Source: CAYUWH01 sp964448615 (GTDB taxonomy: Bacteria; Patescibacteriota; Gracilibacteria; Peribacterales; Peribacteraceae). Taken from it: a stretch of 48,221 nucleotides of DNA. Shown here piece after piece: positions 39,505 through 46,418 of the stretch. Location of the stretch: contig CAYUWH010000005.1 of assembly GCA_964448615.1 (NCBI GenBank), positions 1 through 48,221 on the forward strand. The letters are read 5' to 3'. A program made the position numbers and the translations under genes. The notes beneath the pieces were generated by a model that was given only the letters and a program-made list of their open reading frames with translations, ran no database searches and had not been told where the DNA came from. Every line of letters starts with the position of its first letter. Positions within the stretch are counted from its first letter, which is position 1.

Positions 39505-39900
39505 CTACAGTTTTTTCACCGAATCCGTCACGGAGAAGATTCCCTTGATAGCATACTTGCGCCAGTGATCGGAACTAAGGAGCTCGATAGGCGTGATGAG
39601 ACCCGTGGCGGTGAAGCGATCACCGTTTTGCACACCGGGATCGATTTGTGACATCAGCGTGAAGTCCAGCGCGTAATATTCCCCTGCATCCGTCTTGATG
39701 CCCAAAGCACATTCCATAGTGCTCGGACCGCTCGTATCCGCATGCGGCAAACACACATGCTCGCCCGTCAGCGTGCCGCGATAGGCAACCACTTCCGAGC
39801 CATCTCCCTGTTTTTCCTGGTAGATGTAATTGTTCAGCGCGAAGAATCCGCCCACTAAAACGACGATCACGACACCGATGATGAGAAGAGTTTTTTTCAT
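39505..39900 (-). CDS. TM-anchored small extracytoplasmic protein
   Basis: This is a 131-residue protein. An N-terminal anchor (LLIIGVVIVVLVGGFFAL) is followed by a beta-rich domain with two Cys (EHVCLPHADTSGPSTMECAL) and GDRFTATGLITPIE, suggestive of an OB-like fold. No family is firmly recognised. Its start overlaps the stop of the upstream DUF1801-like gene by 4 nt, so the two form an operon. Confidence 0.65.
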   Translation of the reverse strand: MKKTLLIIGVVIVVLVGGFFALNNYIYQEKQGDGSEVVAYRGTLTGEHVCLPHADTSGPSTMECALGIKTDAGEYYALDFTLMSQIDPGVQNGDRFTATGLITPIELLSSDHWRKYAIKGIFSVTDSVKKL

Positions 39901-40322
39901 GAGAGAGGAGGGGTTAAGCCGGGATTTTTTTCGGCGAGCTTGATGACTTTTTTTAAGACCGGAATATTGATGTCTTCCAGTTTCTTAATGCGGATACAGC
40001 TCTTGCCTACATTCACCTTTCCCAATTCTTTTTTATACGTCTCGGCAAGGTATTTCCCATCCACGACTGCGCATACGTACAAACTGACATATTGCTTTTG
40101 ATTCGCGAGCGCGATGACCGGCCATTCGATCAGTTCTTTCTTGTAGTTTCGATACGGAAACGATCCATATCCGAGCATGTTGGCCGCGAAATGAGGTTTC
40201 AGCTTCGGCGCAGTCTTCTGAATCAGATTATGCAAAACATCCACCATTTCACGCCGCTCGGGCGGTACCGCTTGCAGATATTCCTTCACGGTTTTTGCCT
40301 TTGTGGGCCTGAACATGTTCAT
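39897..40322 (-). CDS. DUF1801 (YdhG/YdeI-like) protein
   Basis: This is a 141-residue protein with the DUF1801 pattern: TVKEYLQAVPPERREMVDVL, NMLGYGSFPYRNYKK, ALANQKQYVSLYVCA, the charged middle, CIRIKKLEDINIPVLKKVI and a helical end. The family includes YdhG-like proteins with an unassigned role. A second ATG two codons in (40316) is equally plausible. It is translationally coupled to the downstream TM-anchored protein. Confidence 0.75.
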   Translation of the reverse strand: MNMFRPTKAKTVKEYLQAVPPERREMVDVLHNLIQKTAPKLKPHFAANMLGYGSFPYRNYKKELIEWPVIALANQKQYVSLYVCAVVDGKYLAETYKKELGKVNVGKSCIRIKKLEDINIPVLKKVIKLAEKNPGLTPPLS

Positions 40323-40426
40323 GGGATTTGCGGAGAGAATACAGTATCTCTAACGCTATTTCCCCTCAGAAGTTACAGTCGGCAAGTGCAATGAAACATG
40401 GATCCGCAATGAGTGGGCCGTATGCT

Positions 40427-40435
40427 TGCTACACT
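40427..40435 (+). promoter_or_regulatory. extended -10 (TGC-TACACT) of the GT-C gene
   Basis: TGC-TACACT lies 10 nt before the ATG at 40446, which suggests a leader of only a few nucleotides. Confidence 0.4.
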
Positions 40436-40445
40436 GACGCGGGCT

Positions 40446-42215
40446 ATGCGCCTTCCGCATCTCTCCAGCATCGTCATCACGATTCTCCTTGCGGCAGCAT
40501 GCATCGCCGGTTTTCTCAAGCTCGGCGCACTGCTCTCCTATGAAATGCATCCGGTCCATCACGGCGGAGATGGTGCGATTTATACTGCCATCGGCCGCGG
40601 CATCGTGAATGGACTCGTGCCGTACAGAGATTTGTTTGAAGCAAAACCGCCGGGCATGTTTCTCATCAGCGCACTCTCGCTGTGGATGTTCGACACGATC
40701 CAACTCGCCAACATTCTCCAAGGCATTGCACTTGGCGGCATCGTGATCGCGATTCTTCTGCCGCTCTTTGGAGCACGCTATCGCACGAAAAAATGGCAGT
40801 GGGGATTATGGCTTGCAGGAGCGTTTTTATTCGGCACGCTCGCCGTACACTATTTGGCAGAACGCGCCGGACATTTTCAAACCGAATCCTTCGGATCGTT
40901 CTTCATCGCACTGTTCCTCGCCCTGTTTGCCATCAAACAAGAACGCTGGCATTTCGGCGCAACACTGCTCTCAGGGATTCTTCTCGCCTGTGCCATCGGT
41001 CTTAAAGAACCTTTCCTGCTTGTCATCTTCGGCTGCCTGCTCCTTCTCATAAAAAAACCGGCGGACATGGTGCAACGCTTTTTAATTCCACTCGGTATCG
41101 CCGGAGGAATCGGCATCCTGGTAATGGGACTTTTTGACTACTTGATGCCGTATCTCCAGATTTATCTTCCGGAGATGATCGCGGGCAGGTCGCAAACATT
41201 TTTAGAACCGATTTGGGTATTGCCGCTGCTCGTATTTCGCTATCCCCTGCTGGATATCGCAACGTTTTCTCCGATCTTCTTATTGCTCCTCATCGTGTTA
41301 TGGCTGAGCTCGCTGCTTTTTGCCGCGGATGCATGGCACTCTCGCAAGCGCCTGCTGACACTCGGCATTTTGCTGGGCACACTCGTTCTCCTTGCGACAG
41401 GTTTTTGGTATGTGATGGTGTCTGCTCTGCTGAGCGGCGTCACGTACAAACAGTTGGTTTTTCCGTATTTCCTGCTCTTCGGGGGCTACTGGATTATCGC
41501 CTGGTTCGGCACAAAACGCTTCGCCGGACCTGATGGCATACGTGCAGTGTTTGTGCCGTTTCTTCTTCATGTTGCCGCAGTCGCCATCATCACGACTGCT
41601 GCGGGAACCGGCGGATTTTTGATGCAACAATTCGGCTTCCTCGTGCCACTCTTCATGACACTGCTGTTCTCCGTCACGCTTTCTGTCTTTCGGCATCACA
41701 CGCAACGTGCATCGCACATTCTTCTCTGGATCATTCCGTGCATCGCCGCAATTGGGGTGTTGCTGCTGCCTGGCATCGACTACGCCAAGCGCATGCAAGA
41801 GCGAAAAGATGCGGCGCTACCGCGCATGCTTAATGCACAAGCGATCGACGCGATGATGGATCGCTGCGGCTTTGATCGGTATCAAATTCTCGGTGAACCC
41901 GTTGTTCCCTACGAATTCACGAAGCACTCTCCGTATGGCCCGGGTTTTCACAGAGTTTCGTTCGTGTTTCCGCTCGATTGGCGCCCGCCACCACAGCCGT
42001 ACTTGCAAGAAACCTATCGCGCGAACCTCCAGAAAACACCGTTGTTGATTATGCCTGCTGAAGTACTGCCCGATGGTCGGCGTGTGCCGGCAGGAAAATA
42101 CATTCCCGCAGATGTGCAGCAGTATGTTGAGCAAAACTTCACTGGCCAACTTCCCGCCTGCGCGAAAGGATTTGCTCCGAGTTTCGATCAATTCTTCGTG
42201 TTTCGAAACGCGTAA
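40446..42215 (+). CDS. GT-C type membrane glycosyltransferase
   Basis: This protein of about 589 residues has about ten TM helices. Between TM1 and TM2 the loop reads HGGDGAIYTAIGRGIVNG then YRDLFEAKPPGMFLI, the acidic first-loop motif of GT-C (PMT/ArnT-like, GT39/GT83-type) enzymes, which use polyprenyl-phosphate sugars. A soluble C-terminal domain of about 140 residues follows the last TM helix. It would transfer sugar to a lipid or protein acceptor at the outer face. The ATG at 40446 is preferred to 40422 because it leads directly into TM1 and follows TGC-TACACT by 10 nt. Confidence 0.8.
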   Translation: MRLPHLSSIVITILLAAACIAGFLKLGALLSYEMHPVHHGGDGAIYTAIGRGIVNGLVPYRDLFEAKPPGMFLISALSLWMFDTIQLANILQGIALGGIVIAILLPLFGARYRTKKWQWGLWLAGAFLFGTLAVHYLAERAGHFQTESFGSFFIALFLALFAIKQERWHFGATLLSGILLACAIGLKEPFLLVIFGCLLLLIKKPADMVQRFLIPLGIAGGIGILVMGLFDYLMPYLQIYLPEMIAGRSQTFLEPIWVLPLLVFRYPLLDIATFSPIFLLLLIVLWLSSLLFAADAWHSRKRLLTLGILLGTLVLLATGFWYVMVSALLSGVTYKQLVFPYFLLFGGYWIIAWFGTKRFAGPDGIRAVFVPFLLHVAAVAIITTAAGTGGFLMQQFGFLVPLFMTLLFSVTLSVFRHHTQRASHILLWIIPCIAAIGVLLLPGIDYAKRMQERKDAALPRMLNAQAIDAMMDRCGFDRYQILGEPVVPYEFTKHSPYGPGFHRVSFVFPLDWRPPPQPYLQETYRANLQKTPLLIMPAEVLPDGRRVPAGKYIPADVQQYVEQNFTGQLPACAKGFAPSFDQFFVFRNA

Positions 42216-42244
42216 AAGCCTTCCTTCCTTGTGTGCGGCTAATT

Positions 42245-42272
42245 TTGCATTATTAAATTTTTATGCTATAAT
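42245..42272 (+). promoter_or_regulatory. strong extended -10 promoter, leaderless
   Basis: TTGCAT (42245-42250), a 16-nt spacer with TGC, then TATAAT (42267-42272), lies exactly 6 nt before the ATG at 42279. Confidence 0.65.
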
Positions 42273-42278
42273 ATTATT

Positions 42279-42839
42279 ATGACTCCTGAACCAAAAGATC
42301 TAACCCCGCGGGAAGTAGCCAATGTGGCAGAGGATCTCTTTATTGGAGGTTGCCAAATGCAACGAACGCACGAAGTACTCACCTATGCCCTGGGAATCGC
42401 CAATACGCTATTAAGCCAGACTCAAGCGAATGTGCGCGGAAGTATTAAAAGACTGCTGCGAGAAGACCCCGAGGAAGTCACGAATATTGCTCGGGATATG
42501 CACATGTCAGAACAAGAAGTACGTGAAAAGTTGAGCCGCGAAGAAATTCCTTCTCTGGATGAGATTATCGCAACACAGGAAGTGGCTGATATCCTCGCAG
42601 AGGAGCCGAAGGCCTATGACCCGCGTTCGCTATTGTTCGAGTACAAACTACCGAAAAATACTGAACAAAAAGAGAAAATCGCAGGCTATGTGTCATACGC
42701 GGCCGCAGAGTTGGCTATCAGAAAATATGTTGCCGAAACTCCGTTGACGCCCACATCGGCTCGCGCGGTACGCAACAAACTCATCCGCTTTCTTCGCAAA
42801 GCACTTCTTGCTGAAGATTTGTTTGGTGGTGAGGCGTAA
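42279..42839 (+). CDS. hypothetical 186-aa helical protein
   Basis: This soluble, mostly helical protein contains TPREVANVAEDLFIGGC, a likely HTH-like helical pair (EEVTNIARDMHMSEQEVREKL) and KYVAETPLTPTSARAVRNKLIRFLRKALL. The middle segment resembles a helix-turn-helix, but no family is recognised. It has a strong leaderless promoter and is followed 24 nt later by the methyltransferase-like gene, which has its own -10 box. DNA binding is a guess from the pattern. Confidence 0.6.
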   Translation: MTPEPKDLTPREVANVAEDLFIGGCQMQRTHEVLTYALGIANTLLSQTQANVRGSIKRLLREDPEEVTNIARDMHMSEQEVREKLSREEIPSLDEIIATQEVADILAEEPKAYDPRSLLFEYKLPKNTEQKEKIAGYVSYAAAELAIRKYVAETPLTPTSARAVRNKLIRFLRKALLAEDLFGGEA

Positions 42840-42851
42840 GACGAATCCGCG

Positions 42852-42857
42852 TACACT
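42852..42857 (+). promoter_or_regulatory. TACACT -10 box, leaderless GTG start
   Basis: TACACT is followed by exactly 6 nt and the GTG at 42864. Confidence 0.4.
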
Positions 42858-42863
42858 TCTGAC

Positions 42864-43679
42864 GTGCACACTGCAGATCTTCATCAGATGCTGAGCCGGG
42901 AAGTTCCCGCTGCGTATCACCCTCTCATTGCCAAGATGCGGTTCTTCATAGAGCCGGAAATCTCCTGCTCGCGTTTTTTCGCGGAAGCGTGTTTTACGGA
43001 TGAGAGTCTCGAAGCGTACAGAGCTACGGCAAATCGATCGACATTGATGCGCACCGAGATGGGCGACACACTCGCGAAACGCATGGCAGGCGCCGTGTTC
43101 CTCGATATTCCCTGTGGACTGAACGCGGTACGCGACGCCAAACGAGACTGGGATCTCGTACCGCTCGCGCAGGCACTCGGCGCTTCCAGTTGCTGGGAAG
43201 TGGATAACACCGCCGACGTCATCGGCGATCGTGTGCCGCACGTTATGGAGGTCACAAAGGGAGAAGGCTACACAGTGGCTCACGGCATCAAAGCAATCGG
43301 CTTGCGGGAAGAAGATGGTTTTGCCGTCGCGACGATGCAGGATGATCTGCTCGGATTTCTCTCGAAACTTTCCGACGCCGGCGATCGTCCGTCGTTCGTG
43401 CTGTATCTCTCAGGGTTGCAGCCGGATGCGGCATTGTGCGCTTCCGCAGAGGCGCAACGCACCATCGCAGTCCCCTATCTCATGGCGCTCTACGATGAAC
43501 TTGCGCGGATCTGCGGGCCAAAGGATGCCCTGATCCTCAATTCCGCCGGCATGCTGTTCGAGGGCATCGACGAAACTGCGCATCCGGAAGCAGATCCCGC
43601 CATCGCACTGTTCCACAGAGGATTCACCCTGCTGCGGCGTTGTAAATACGGAAAAGTGCATCTCTACGCAAAGGAGTAG
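42864..43679 (+). CDS. SAM-dependent methyltransferase-like Rossmann protein
   Basis: This is a 271-residue protein. VFLDIPCGLNAV near residue 75 resembles motif I of a class I methyltransferase. MQDDLLGFLSKL gives the motif II/III region, and SFVLYLSGLQPDAALC then MALYDELARICGPKDALIL the motif IV and post-IV helix. The glycine-rich loop is atypical (PCGLN rather than GxGxG), so the call is tentative. The substrate is unknown. The start is GTG at 42864 by the TACACT-N6 rule. Confidence 0.5.
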   Translation: MHTADLHQMLSREVPAAYHPLIAKMRFFIEPEISCSRFFAEACFTDESLEAYRATANRSTLMRTEMGDTLAKRMAGAVFLDIPCGLNAVRDAKRDWDLVPLAQALGASSCWEVDNTADVIGDRVPHVMEVTKGEGYTVAHGIKAIGLREEDGFAVATMQDDLLGFLSKLSDAGDRPSFVLYLSGLQPDAALCASAEAQRTIAVPYLMALYDELARICGPKDALILNSAGMLFEGIDETAHPEADPAIALFHRGFTLLRRCKYGKVHLYAKE

Positions 43680-43685
43680 CATCAT

Positions 43686-45011
43686 TCACGACGATGCGCC
43701 GTAGATCCAGATCGCACCGTCTTCACGCGTTAAATTTTGCGCGGGGAGAAAGCGCACGTCCGGGTCGATAATGCCGATCGCGACGCCCGCGGCGACATAC
43801 TCATAAAACCACGCGCCACTGCGCACGTCGGACGGCATGCGGTCCTGCGATGAAGCCGACTGCTCTCCGAAGGCACCGATGAGAATTTTCATCGCTTCCG
43901 CGCGGTTGATCTGCTGCTCCGGTCGGAAGGTGCCGTCGGCGTAGCCTTCGATCCATCCTAAACGTTTCGCGGCGCAAACGTATTGTGCAAACCATTCACG
44001 GGAAACATCGCGGAAACATCGTGCTTCATCACGCAGGGCATCGTTTCGGAAGCCTGCCACCAAAATTTTGATGAATTCGGCGCGATTGATGCCGTTGTCT
44101 GGACGAAACGTCCCGTCGGGATAGCCACTGATGATGTCACGATCACGCAGCGCAAGAATGGCTTCGTATCCCTCAAGCCAGGGAAGAATATCGGGAAACG
44201 CCGGCGCTGCGGAACTGCGCACACTGGATACCCGAGGCACACTGCTGCGCGATGAGGACACGCTCGATGAATGAGCGGAAGACGATGATGAGCGCAATGA
44301 ACTGCTGCGGGAGGATGACGACCGGATTTGGGGCGTATAGCCGAAATTCGAATCATTGGCATACAGCAATCCCCGCTCGATCACGGATGAGGGGATGAAA
44401 TATCCCTCAAGGTAATTGCCTTCATCATCAATGCCTTTGGCAACCGCGACTCCCACTACGTCTGTGCCATTCACGACGGGGCCGCCTGAATTACCGACAT
44501 CCATTTGCGCATCGGTAATGAACCACCCGTCATCCGTCACGCCGGTCACAACACCGGAAGTGGCAATCAAGCGCAGCGATCCGGAGACGGACGTAGAAGC
44601 TTTGTACGGATATCCCACGACCGAGATGCGGTCATGTTCCTGCGGATCATCGGCAAACTTCATCATGCCGTGAGCGCATGATAAAAAGACGCGCATGTAC
44701 GCGACATCGTCATCGAGATTCACGCGCACATCGCTCTTCGTGATTTTTTTGTAACACGTGAAATCGATCTCTTCGTTGCTGCCGGTCGCGTAGACACGAT
44801 ACCAATCCCCTCCTTGGATGACGTGCTTGTTTGTCACCACGATTCCTTCATCCACGAAAAATCCCGATCCCCACCCCACAAAATCTCCGCTCTCGCTGTA
44901 GTTCGCAATCACCACGGTTGACGTGACGACATGTTCGGAGAGACCTGACGCAGCCCATGCCGCGGCAGGGAGCAGCAATGCAAGCATGAACGAAAAAAGA
45001 GTGCGTTTCAT
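43686..45011 (-). CDS. secreted trypsin-like serine protease with SLH anchor
   Basis: This is a protein of about 441 residues. A signal peptide (RTLFSFMLALLLPAAAWA) leads to an S1C/HtrA-type protease domain. It has His63 in VTNKHVI, Asp102 in DDDVAYMRV and Ser175 in DVGNSGGPVV. A Ser/Arg-rich linker of about 50 residues follows, then SLH modules (IISGYPDGTFRPDNGINRAEF, WIEGYADGTFRPEQQINRAEA and a weaker third). There is no PDZ domain. It would be a cell-surface processing or degradative protease held by the S-layer or wall. Start ATG at 45011, 7 nt after TGC-TAGCCT. Confidence 0.9.
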   Translation of the reverse strand: MKRTLFSFMLALLLPAAAWAASGLSEHVVTSTVVIANYSESGDFVGWGSGFFVDEGIVVTNKHVIQGGDWYRVYATGSNEEIDFTCYKKITKSDVRVNLDDDVAYMRVFLSCAHGMMKFADDPQEHDRISVVGYPYKASTSVSGSLRLIATSGVVTGVTDDGWFITDAQMDVGNSGGPVVNGTDVVGVAVAKGIDDEGNYLEGYFIPSSVIERGLLYANDSNFGYTPQIRSSSSRSSSLRSSSSSAHSSSVSSSRSSVPRVSSVRSSAAPAFPDILPWLEGYEAILALRDRDIISGYPDGTFRPDNGINRAEFIKILVAGFRNDALRDEARCFRDVSREWFAQYVCAAKRLGWIEGYADGTFRPEQQINRAEAMKILIGAFGEQSASSQDRMPSDVRSGAWFYEYVAAGVAIGIIDPDVRFLPAQNLTREDGAIWIYGASS

Positions 45012-45018
45012 CAACAAC

Positions 45019-45027
45019 AGGCTAGCA
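45019..45027 (-). promoter_or_regulatory. extended -10 (TGC-TAGCCT) of the protease gene
   Basis: On the minus strand TGC-TAGCCT lies 7 nt before the ATG at 45011. Confidence 0.35.
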
Positions 45028-45100
45028 CAGGCGGAGAAAAAGGCTTAATAAGTCCGTGAGAGTTTTGCGGCAAATATTTCCCGTTCACAGCGGTATTGTT

Positions 45101-45106
45101 TACACT
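45101..45106 (+). promoter_or_regulatory. TACACT -10 box, leaderless VOC gene
   Basis: TACACT is followed by exactly 6 nt and the ATG at 45113. Confidence 0.4.
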
Positions 45107-45112
45107 GATTCC

Positions 45113-46048
45113 ATGCAAAAAATCATCCCCCATCTCTGGTTCGATAAAGAGGCAAAGGAAGCGGCGGCATTTTATGTCTCCGCGTTTGGTTCGACAGGCT
45201 CACCACAGGTTGGCAACGATTCAAAGGTCACGAGTACGACCGTCCTCCGCAATACGCCTTCGGGCGATTGCGATGTCGTCTCATTTGAGCTGCAAGGTTA
45301 TCAATTCATGTCGATCAGTGCGGGGCCGTACTTCAAGCTTAACCCTTCGATCTCGTTTCTTCTCAATTTCGATCCCTCAAAAGATTCAAAGGCGCGCGAA
45401 CATCTCGATGCCTTGTGGGAGCAGTTATCCGACGGCGGCACGCCGCTCATGCCGCTTGATACGTATCCCTTCAGCGAGCGCTACGGGTGGATCCAAGATA
45501 AATACGGTGTCTCATGGCAACTCATGTTGACGAATCCTGACGGCGAACCGCGGCCGTTTATCGTCCCCTCCATGATGTTTACCGGTGACGTGACAGGCAA
45601 AGCCGGGGATGCCATCGATTTCTACGTATCGGTCTTCAAGAATTCCAAACGCGGTATGTCCGCACCGTATCCGGAAGGGGCGGCGCCGGAGAAGGATGCG
45701 AAGCTCATGTTCGCAGAATTCATGCTGGAGCATCAATGGTTCGCGGCAATGGACAGCGGTCACATGCACAAGTTCGGCTTCAATGAGGCCATTTCTCTCT
45801 TGGTTGCCTGCGAGACACAGGAAGAAATTGATGAGTATTGGAACAAATTATCTGCTGATCCAAAAGCAGAGCAATGCGGTTGGTTGAAAGATAAGTTTGG
45901 GGTTTCGTGGCAGATCAATCCTCCAATCTTGGATAAAATGCTCTCAGACAAAGATCCTGCAAAAGCGCAGCGCGTGATGGAAGCGATGCTCAAGATGCAG
46001 AAGATCGACATCGCTTTGTTGCAGAAGGCGTACGATGGAGCATACTAG
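45113..46048 (+). CDS. tandem PhnB-like VOC domain protein
   Basis: This is a 311-residue protein with two glyoxalase/VOC modules of the PhnB (3-demethylubiquinone methyltransferase-like) subtype. The first opens IIPHLWFDKEAKEAAAFYVSAF and closes YGWIQDKYGVSWQLML. The second opens SMMFTGDVTGKAGDAIDFYVSVF and closes CGWLKDKFGVSWQI. Duplicated single-chain forms are common. A C-terminal helical tail (VMEAMLKMQKIDIALLQKAY) is also typical of the family. No activity is established for these proteins. The start is set by TACACT-N6. Confidence 0.88.
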   Translation: MQKIIPHLWFDKEAKEAAAFYVSAFGSTGSPQVGNDSKVTSTTVLRNTPSGDCDVVSFELQGYQFMSISAGPYFKLNPSISFLLNFDPSKDSKAREHLDALWEQLSDGGTPLMPLDTYPFSERYGWIQDKYGVSWQLMLTNPDGEPRPFIVPSMMFTGDVTGKAGDAIDFYVSVFKNSKRGMSAPYPEGAAPEKDAKLMFAEFMLEHQWFAAMDSGHMHKFGFNEAISLLVACETQEEIDEYWNKLSADPKAEQCGWLKDKFGVSWQINPPILDKMLSDKDPAKAQRVMEAMLKMQKIDIALLQKAYDGAY

Positions 46049-46067
46049 AGGCGATTCCCCATTCTGC

Positions 46068-46343
46068 ATGAACGAACAAGCCTGGATCCGGCAGTTGGAG
46101 CAAGAAGGGTATTCCGATGTCAGAGTCTGTCCCATGCCGCCGGACGAAGAACTACCTGAACATACGCACGACGTGCACACGGTGCACATTATTTTGAACG
46201 GAGATCTGATCATCACCGATCACACCGGAACGCATGTCTATACACCGGGCAGCCGCGTTGAATTCCCCGCAGGCACCGTACATAAAGCGCGCGGGAGTAT
46301 TCATGACGGCAAGATGATCATCGGGGTGAAGCCAATCCTGTAA
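46068..46343 (+). CDS. cupin-domain protein
   Basis: This is a 91-residue single-domain cupin. Metal-binding motif 1 is EHTHDVHTVHIILNG, and motif 2 is PGSRVEFPAGTVHKA. It probably binds a divalent metal. The reaction or ligand is unknown. An ATG at 46035 would add 11 residues and overlap the VOC gene's end by 14 nt. I prefer 46068 because the fold needs nothing before it. It is co-directional with the VOC gene and ends at a strong bidirectional terminator. Confidence 0.82.
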   Translation: MNEQAWIRQLEQEGYSDVRVCPMPPDEELPEHTHDVHTVHIILNGDLIITDHTGTHVYTPGSRVEFPAGTVHKARGSIHDGKMIIGVKPIL

Positions 46344-46358
46344 ACAACATCTTATTGT

Positions 46359-46392
46359 AAAAACCGGGACCCCTCGCGGAGCCCCGGTTTTT
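46359..46392. terminator. bidirectional intrinsic terminator
   Basis: AAAAACCGGG (46359-46368) and CCCGGTTTTT (46383-46392) form a perfect 10-bp stem with a 14-nt loop. The A/T ends give a U-tract on both strands. It sits between the convergent cupin and LamG/RTX genes. Confidence 0.88.
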
Positions 46393-46418
46393 CTGTCATG
46401 CCTCTGGAGAATGCACGA

